Of a stretch of 22,790 bases of DNA, positions 16,722 to 22,790 are shown piece by piece. This DNA comes from Cerioporus squamosus (lineage: Eukaryota > Basidiomycota > Agaricomycetes > Polyporales > Polyporaceae): contig JABYQS010000434.1 in assembly GCA_022592435.1 (NCBI GenBank), positions 1 through 22,790 on the forward strand, read 5' to 3'. Both the position numbers and the translations under genes were made by a program. Every line of letters begins with the position of its first letter. The stretch's first letter is position 1. The notes beneath the pieces were generated by a model. That model was not told where the DNA came from. It was given only the letters and a program-made list of their open reading frames with translations, and did not search any database.

Positions 16722-19304
16722 TCACCTTTCGGATCGCTCGCCGATCGTCGCCGCCCCAGTCGACCATCCTCTTGAGGGATCTGACCGCGTATCCCTAGAA
16801 GACCAGTCGGTGAAGGATGCGGGCCCATGTATGTGACGCCGCTGGTTGCTCTGAGCGGAGACGGGAGTCAACGTCTGTCCAGTCATCGTCTGAATGAAGG
16901 GATCGTTCGCCTCGGAGGCTTGAGGGTCACTGTCTAGTGGCACCGGGCTGTCGCTGCGTGGGCGCGATCTGTCGTACACCGTGCTATCATTCGATTCGCC
17001 ACGGCGGCCCCGTCGTGGCCCCGATCCGGGGGTCAGATTGGTGTCTAAGCGTCGAAGCATCGGCCGCGGGTCATCAAGCCTTTGGTAGCATATAAGAAGT
17101 CGGTGTGCATCATATCCTCCGTTCACTCACCTATGCTGCGACTTGTCGACGAAGCCAGAGTCAGGTGCATCATCGCCAGTATTTTGGTGGACACGCCTGA
17201 CAAGGGGATTGGCCGCCATCTTGTGCATCTTCCGACCAAGCGGCGGGACGGTGGAACTCCTAGGAAGACGACCAGAGCCTTTGGATCCGTCCTGACGTTC
17301 GCTCTCGGCGTCAGACGATGCCTCGTCTATTGCTATCGCGGGCAGCGGGTGGGTTCCGGGACGGAGAACCTGTTGCCGAAGCGCTGTCTCAGGGTGCGGA
17401 TAGTTGGAAGACCTGACACCAGACATAGGGGAGGGATCCGCGTTGGCATGCTGCAAAGGGGGCAGGGAATGTGAGGCGTTGTTCGGGTGAGTGAGGAGTT
17501 CAAGGTCGAGGATGTACTGGGAGTGTACGTATGCCTCGAGACTCTGAGACTCAGGGATACACGCAGGTAGCGTGCTTCGCCGTTGCTCAACTGCCTCAAG
17601 CCATATGTGGTGCAAGCGATGCCGTCCCGGTAAGACCACTGAGCGATATGCTCGTTCTTGCAGTGGGGCCCTTTGGACTTCGACGGAGCCGGGCGCACCT
17701 TGACACAGCTCGCCTTCGCTCTGACCTGTGGTGCAGTCGCACCTTTGTAGGGATACTGTAATCGTCTCGTTCCCCTTCTTGAGCTCCACGGTGCAGGAAC
17801 GTTCGGCGCCAGACGGATGTATCTCTACCAGGAACTGGTGATTGGTTCTCAGAAGCTGGTCCGACCATTCCGAGAGCATGACGTCGAAGGGGGAGTGGGG
17901 GAACATATCCTGGGTCAGCCTGGAATGGTTATGGCTATTCGGAGCGCCTTGCATGGAGAGATCGGTGCCCAGAGGAGAATGTCTGATGTACACCTCCGCG
18001 TCCGGGTGGAACCTCCCTTCAGACTTCACGCAGACGTCGATCTGCGCTTGGCTGAGCGTAACTATACGGAAGCGGTCAGATTCAGGGTGCGCCAGCGTGC
18101 GACCCCTGGATCCACGAGCCTCCGACGCCGACGCCGACACTCCGACACAGAGAACGGACTGCGGGGATCGTGAGTGGGTTGCCGGGGTGCGGAGTGAGCC
18201 CGAGACAGGATGCAAGACCAACGCGATAAGGTTGCCCTCGCGGTCTTCGCAGGATAAAACTGCGAGCCAGTATTCGGTCTCGAAGTGCTGATATTGGATA
18301 AGGGGAAGTCGCGTGCAGAGACCGGAGGACGTCAGGCTATAGCGAGGGTATCTTACCGCCTGCCCACCTAGTCGCTCCGCCAGCCTTTCCGGGGAGATGG
18401 GTGCGGTCTGAGGAAGTCGCTCAATGAAGTTCGTGGGGGAAGAAGCCAGCAGGTAGGAATCGAGAGGTGCGGGGGAATATGCGCTATGCACAGACAGCTC
18501 AGGAAGAGATGATGCGGGGATGTGTTTGCCCCAAACGAAGATGCTCTGATCGGGAGTCGAGTCCAGGATGGCCTTCTGAAGTCGTATGAACGCACTTTGG
18601 ATCCCTTCACCGTATATCGGCGTCAGGTTGACACCGAACATACCGACGAGGCAGTACGCCGCATCCTCGGCCTTCGTGGTACTGCGCTTGGATGCCCAGC
18701 TCATGCGCTGAGCGACAGGGACCTCGGAGGGCATGCGGTTGTACCTAAGGACCCGCGCGTCGATCTCCTCCTCCTCGATGATATGTGCCAAGCTGTACTT
18801 CGTGCCGATGATCGTCCAAGCTTTAGACAAGAAGAGGACGTTCTGCGGCGCGATGAGCTCTTGGAGAGTCCAGCCGCGCTTGAACCACCGGCTGCGGCGA
18901 AAGTGAGAGACCTTCTGGCGAACGTGTTCACCCGGTTCGACGGTGTCGAGGAAGGCGTAGCATACGTTAGAGCAGCTGTACCACTCGAACATGGAGTTGA
19001 TCGACTCGGAGACCTCCGCGCTGCTCGTCTGGTCGATGCAGCAGGTGTCAATCCAGATGTACCCGAAGCCGTGCATCCTGGCGATCTCGCAGGCCTTTCG
19101 GATCTTCTCCGACAGCTTGGAGAGGGCATCGCCGTCAGGACCGGCCTGTGCGATGCGTCTGAGGACCTCCTGATAGGTCTGCTCCGGCTTATAGCCTGCA
19201 CCATCCTCTGGCCTCGCCCAGACGTGGGATAGAATGGCGTAACGGATGCTCCGAGGGTCGATGACGATCTCAAAACGACCGGTGGTGGTATTGAGTAGCC
19301 GCAT
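16722..19304 (-). CDS. HET (heterokaryon incompatibility) domain protein
   Basis: HET domains act in fungal non-self recognition and regulated cell death. Exon 1 runs 19304-17131 and exon 2 17079-16722, joined over a 51-nt intron with a perfect GTGAGT donor, giving about 843 residues. The start MRLLNTTTGRFEI is the usual beginning of this family. Domain landmarks are YAILSHVW (22-29), YIWIDTCCIDQ (82-92), CYAFLDTV (115-122), RWFKRGWTLQELIAP (139-153) and KAEDAAYCLVGMFGVNLTPIYGEG (211-234). The rest (about 260-843) has no NACHT, WD40 or ankyrin signature that I can see; the last about 200 residues are Ser/Pro/Arg-rich and probably disordered. An alternative splice near the end would give a shorter basic tail ending WKKRTSK at 16634. 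Two consensus introns upstream of the ATG suggest a spliced 5' leader. The large exon is intact. Confidence 0.9.
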
Positions 19305-19310
19305 TGTGTA

Positions 19311-19490
19311 CTACACCAGTGGGTGAACAAGAGTCCGACTTGGAACGCATAAAGTGCAACATTCTACTCACGATTGCGCTAGGAGGGCAGCTCAGCACTG
19401 GATAGCAGCGACTGGTGTACAGAGCGACGTGCTACAGTGATAGAAACTCGGCATCAACATTTGGTTAAACAAATCAAAACAAAGACATAC
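19311..19490 (-). other. Probable spliced 5' leader of the HET gene (two introns)
   Basis: Directly upstream of the HET ATG, the minus strand has two well-formed introns: 19490-19433 (donor GTATGT, acceptor GTAG, 58 nt) and 19371-19311 (donor GTGAGT, acceptor GTAG, 61 nt), with a 61-nt exon (19432-19372) between. The last acceptor is six bases before the HET start codon. The sizes and sites match other introns in the window, so the HET transcript probably begins upstream of 19490. Confidence 0.5.
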
Positions 19491-19716
19491 CTTGCGGAAG
19501 ACCGACAGAGATCTTGAGAGGAGTGAGATGGGGAGCAAGGTCAGAGGAGGCGACAACAACGGTACCCCCATCCCACGGCGAGACAGGGAGTCTTAAGGCA
19601 GCGTAGGCCTGGTCGTCAGTCAGCGGAAACAAGGGACCACAGCAATCTGTCAAACCACATTGCTGTCCCAGCGGTGCGCAGAATCCTGGTATTCTCCACT
19701 TCTGTACGTAAGACAT
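19491..19716 (-). CDS. Small ORF in the HET leader region, hypothetical
   Basis: An ATG at 19716 opens a frame (MSYVQKWRIPGFCAPLGQQC...) that reads to the GTATGT donor at 19490. Continuing through the predicted 58-nt intron it stops in the next small exon, giving about 92 residues. It matches no family I know. It could be an upstream ORF in the HET leader, a small separate gene, or chance. A different acceptor in the middle exon (CCAG before TGCTGAG) would keep the frame open into the HET coding sequence and give an N-terminal extension, but the normal HET start makes that less likely. Confidence 0.25.
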
Positions 19717-20129
19717 GCCCGGAATACTTAAAAGGCATCCGCTAGCACATTGCTAGGAGCTGATGTGCTGGAGACGAGTCTGTCGATGCACGACGGCCGT
19801 CGCATGGGGAGACAACGACAAGACACTCTTGGACAATGCGAATCGCCAGGTACTGCACCTGGAGGAACCGAGCGGCTCGCCGGAGAACGTGTCTCCTGCC
19901 GCCCAAGAACGCCTCATGAGCCTTCTCGGGTCAGCGTGGTACATACCACCGAAGACGCTACAATGGCGAGAAGAAAAGGGCAACTCGAGAACTCACATCT
20001 GTCAGAACCCATGCGGTCCTCCTCCAGAGATGCCGCACCATCTAATCGCCGCCATATGCCCACGTAGCCTGTGCTGTGATTCAGGGTACACTGGACCCGT
20101 TCGCTGCCGAGTAGAGCTGGCTACGTGGT
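19717..20129. other. Intergenic stretch upstream of HET and downstream of the peptidase
   Basis: About 410 bases between the small leader ORF and the stop codon of the hydrolase gene. It should hold the HET promoter and the hydrolase 3' UTR. Plus-strand frames here (19750-20149) show no motif. Confidence 0.5.
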
Positions 20130-22197
20130 CTACAATCTGCCAAAGCTAGGCACAGCGTCCACCAGCGATCGCAACGCCTCCAGGAGCCCCTTGTCTTCCG
20201 TAGACAAAGCACGGACGGCGACAGTGGGGCCAACCAGCGGTAACTCATCCACCTCGCACGTAGCGCCTCCTCGGGAAGCGTGCCGTTCACGAAGTACGCG
20301 CGGATATGCTTGGCTGTGCATAGCGATGGCGAAGAGATTGAGCAGTGTCCATAAGACTCCTGCGTCAAGAGCGCAGCGCCTCCGAACTTCTTGTATACTC
20401 GGCGCGCGTGCGTGAGAGGGGTGACGGGGTCGTACCGCGTCGATACGACAAGGAGTGGGTGCGACGTGTTTGCAGCCTCGAGTGGGGCTGTGAACTCCCA
20501 CTTTGGACGAATCTTCCAGTCCGCGCACTCCACCCAGAAGGAGGTCCAAAGGGGCGCGAAGTTGGGAGAATCCTCGGACATGTTGGTGTACTGGCGTTTG
20601 AACGCGTCCACATCATACGGGTACGCCCCACCATCCGCGCACTCGATCACGTACGAGGCCTCGCTTCCAAGCGGCCGTGCACCAGAGGCCTCGCAGTTGC
20701 ATTCGGTCGGGCTGACGATTTGCTTGGCAAGCGCAGCGAGCGCGGTCTGGTTCCGGATCTCAAGGGCATGAATAGTCGCAGCGACTACGGGGAACATCGG
20801 GGCGGGCTTGTAAGTCGCACGGAAGAGTTGTCCTATAAGCGCCTTGCGAGTGATCACCATGGGAGGTTCCGCGAGGGCGACAGGGACCGCGTCCTTCTCA
20901 ACTTCATCCAGCACACCGAAGTAGCGCTCTCGGATCTTAGTAGCGGAGGTATCGTAAATGGGGCACTTCTCTGGACCGGCTTGGTGACAATAGGTGAAGA
21001 GGGACTCCGCAACGTCTTCGGCGTAGACGAGGTCGGTGTCCCGGACGGAGCGCGGTAGTATTCGGCATCACAAACGCCGTCAATAACGACACGCTTGACC
21101 TTGTCCGGGTACATGGCCGCAAAGTATTGCCCGAGGATACTGCCATAACTCTGGAATGTCACGAGTCAGTAAAGACTCTACATGAGTATGCGGCAAAATA
21201 CTCACGAAACCCCAATATGAAGCTGGGTTTGACCCAACAACTGCGTCATTTCCAGCATGTCGCGTGCGACGTATGGCGTGGTGGCAAACCGTCCGATGTC
21301 CCACTCGCCTCCGAGCCGCTCCTTGCACCGCTCCGCAAGTACTTGCGCTCTGGCGTGTACGATACCAAGCGCCTCGTCGCTCGCATCGATGAGTTGATGC
21401 CCTTCTTGAGTAGCCCAGATAGCCCTCTGCGAGGATGTCTCGAAGCATGATGCCAGAGGAGTCGTCCTACCGATTCCTCGAGGATCAAAGCTGAGTACAT
21501 CGAAGGAGGGGCCAACGATACGCGAGATGTTGGTGCCCGCTCGCTCGAGGAAGTCGACTCCGGAGCCACCCGGGCCCTCCGGGGTTGAGGAAGATTACCG
21601 CGGTAGTTGTCCTGGTCACTGGCGGGGATCATCCGGATGGCGATGGCTGTGGTCCGTCCGTCCGGGGTATCATAATCCAGGGGAGTAGGAGACGTGCGCA
21701 TTTGTTGTTGATGTAGCATGATGACCATTCCAGCTTGCTGCTTGGTTCGATCTGCATAATGTTCCCAGTCACGCCATGAGTGCATGAGTATCGACCCGAA
21801 GTCAGTTGGATGCAACAGTCGGCACTACGGAAGGGTTGTCTGTTGCAAAGTGGCGCTTTGAATGTATCTATCCGCCGCTGTTGCTGGTGACCCATCCAAC
21901 CAGGGCATAAGCAACACCAACTCTCCACAGACAACCCCTCGTCGAGCAGACTGGAAGATGTTCAGGAAAGCAGTCACTCACAACGTCCCAGTTAAACTCT
22001 GTCACTTTCGTTGATGAATTCTGGTCGCGTGCCGGGGCCGAAGTGCCGATGATATTGTAGTGGACGACGGAGAGGACGATAATCGAAAGAGCAATGAGTA
22101 CAACCCTGGCTTTTCGGCTGAGCGTCTTGGATCGCGCGTGGCCAACTCCAGTCGACAACTTGGTCGACAACGTCGCGTCCAACTTGCGGTCCATCAT
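20130..22197 (-). pseudogene. Membrane-anchored alpha/beta-hydrolase, tripeptidyl/prolyl aminopeptidase-like with TAP C-terminal domain, frameshifted
   Basis: The family cleaves short peptides from N termini. Exons 22197-21982, 21751-21206 and 21150-20130 are joined by introns of 230 and 55 nt. The N terminus has a basic tail and one membrane segment (RKARVVLIALSIIVLSVV), then FNWDV^IEPSSKLEWSSCY. The hydrolase core shows FLNPGGPGGSGVDF (oxyanion loop), DVLSFDPRGIG, YWGFSYGS (Ser nucleophile), STRYDPVTPL (Asp) and ESYGHCS (His). The C terminus reads EALRSLVDAVPSFGRL-stop at 20130. These blocks are in different frames. Single-base indels are needed near 21690, 21597, 21571, 21216, 21053 and 20267. 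No premature stop was seen in the conserved frames and the triad survives. This is either a very young pseudogene or a sound gene with consensus errors. The true start may lie in exons upstream of 22197. Confidence 0.85.
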
Positions 22198-22790
22198 CCT
22201 CCGAATCCTCGTGAATGCTGTCGGATGTCGTCCAGGTGAGGGTGGAACTCACATGGGAAGCAAGCTAGCGGAGCTGCGCACGGAGAGCCTGAGTCAGCGA
22301 CCGCATGGTTGAAGATAAGTATCGCAGGGTACGATGACAGAAAGTAGTTACTTACTGCATTATGCTGCGCGCGATAGGTCGAGGAGGAGGGTGTACCAGG
22401 ATGGACGTGCCGCTCAGGAAATCCAACTGGCACATACTACTTACCGGCAAAGTTACCCGCAGAAACAACCCGGCCTTGCATGCACATGTGTCCAGCTCCT
22501 TCAAGTTGAGGTTCGATGCCTTGATAGTCCACTAGGAGTCTCGTTGGCCTTGCCACCGACAGCGACAAAGATAATGATGATGACAATGAGGACTAGGATG
22601 AAGGTGAGCCTCGCGGCCGCGCGAATGGCTACGCTTACAACTACTTATGCTGGTAACTAACGACTAATGACCGAGTACTTACAGGTATTACTTACGAGTC
22701 CATTCCGACTGAGTAAGTATTGTCTACTTACTCACTTACTTCGGCTCAAGCGAACTCTGTTCTCATCTTGGCTCTCGACCACCACTCGTA
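22198..22790. other. Window-edge stretch with possible minus-strand exons
   Basis: Several GTAAGT donor-like sites occur on the minus strand (near 22350, 22440, 22680, 22690, 22730). They may belong to 5' exons of the hydrolase gene or to another gene running in from the right. One minus-strand frame (22629-22501) encodes a hydrophobic run (FILVLIVIIIIFVAV) that could be a membrane anchor. I cannot assemble a convincing gene from it. Confidence 0.35.
22711..22733. repeat. Perfect 9-bp inverted repeat (hairpin) in a GTAAGT/ACTTAC cluster
   Basis: GAGTAAGTA (22711-22719) and TACTTACTC (22725-22733) are perfect reverse complements with a 5-base loop TTGTC. Further ACTTAC copies lie at about 22676, 22689 and 22732. 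Confidence 0.7.

Noticed and set aside
18522..19232. 236-codon plus-strand frame antisense to the HET domain
   Set aside because: It lies entirely opposite the conserved HET coding sequence, so it is a codon-bias shadow.
20345..21058. 237-codon plus-strand frame antisense to the hydrolase
   Set aside because: It is a shadow of the minus-strand hydrolase C-terminal domain, whose motifs are clear.

Overview
The window looks like nuclear DNA of a filamentous basidiomycete, probably an Agaricomycete. It carries split genes with many short spliceosomal introns (mostly 50-75 nt, GT-AG, often with a CTNAC-like branch site), a tRNA-Ser with a 12-nt anticodon-loop intron, a HET-domain gene, and fungal-type PHO84, P450 and GT2 families. 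No bacterial operon, CRISPR array, rRNA gene or complete transposon was seen. Exon coordinates were derived by hand from splice sites and protein-family motifs, so intron ends are predictions.

Layout, left to right. (1) The C-terminal glutaminase end of an FGAM synthase (purine synthesis) occupies 1-809 (+) and is broken by about seven frameshifts. (2) A four-exon GT2 glycosyltransferase (hyaluronan synthase/Cps1-like) lies at 1864 to about 3550 (-); its last intron is GC-AG. (3) A tRNA-Ser(TGA) with intron lies at 4573-4666 (-). (4) About 3 kb at 4667-7753 has no recognisable gene. (5) An intact ten-exon PHO84-type phosphate:H+ symporter lies at 7754-10392 (+; 549 aa), with 19-nt and 23-nt exons and one 537-nt intron. 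(6) Convergent to it is an intact nine-exon cytochrome P450 at 10867-12921 (-; 505 aa), with a 14-nt exon beside a second GC-AG intron. (7) Two tandem same-strand genes, each with two homeodomain-like modules, lie at about 14243-15091 and 15563-16431 (+). (8) A HET-domain gene lies at 16722-19304 (-) with a probable spliced 5' leader. (9) A membrane-anchored alpha/beta-hydrolase of the tripeptidyl/prolyl aminopeptidase type lies at 20130 to about 22197 (-), with an intact catalytic triad but six single-base frameshifts.

The genes do not form an obvious pathway or biosynthetic cluster. The most unusual element is the tandem pair of double-homeodomain genes. All four modules have an intron splitting the same Trp codon (TG^G), and only one of the four keeps the normally invariant DNA-contacting Asn51. 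The frameshifts concentrate in the genes at the two ends while the central genes are clean, so either real gene decay or local consensus errors in the assembly must be considered.
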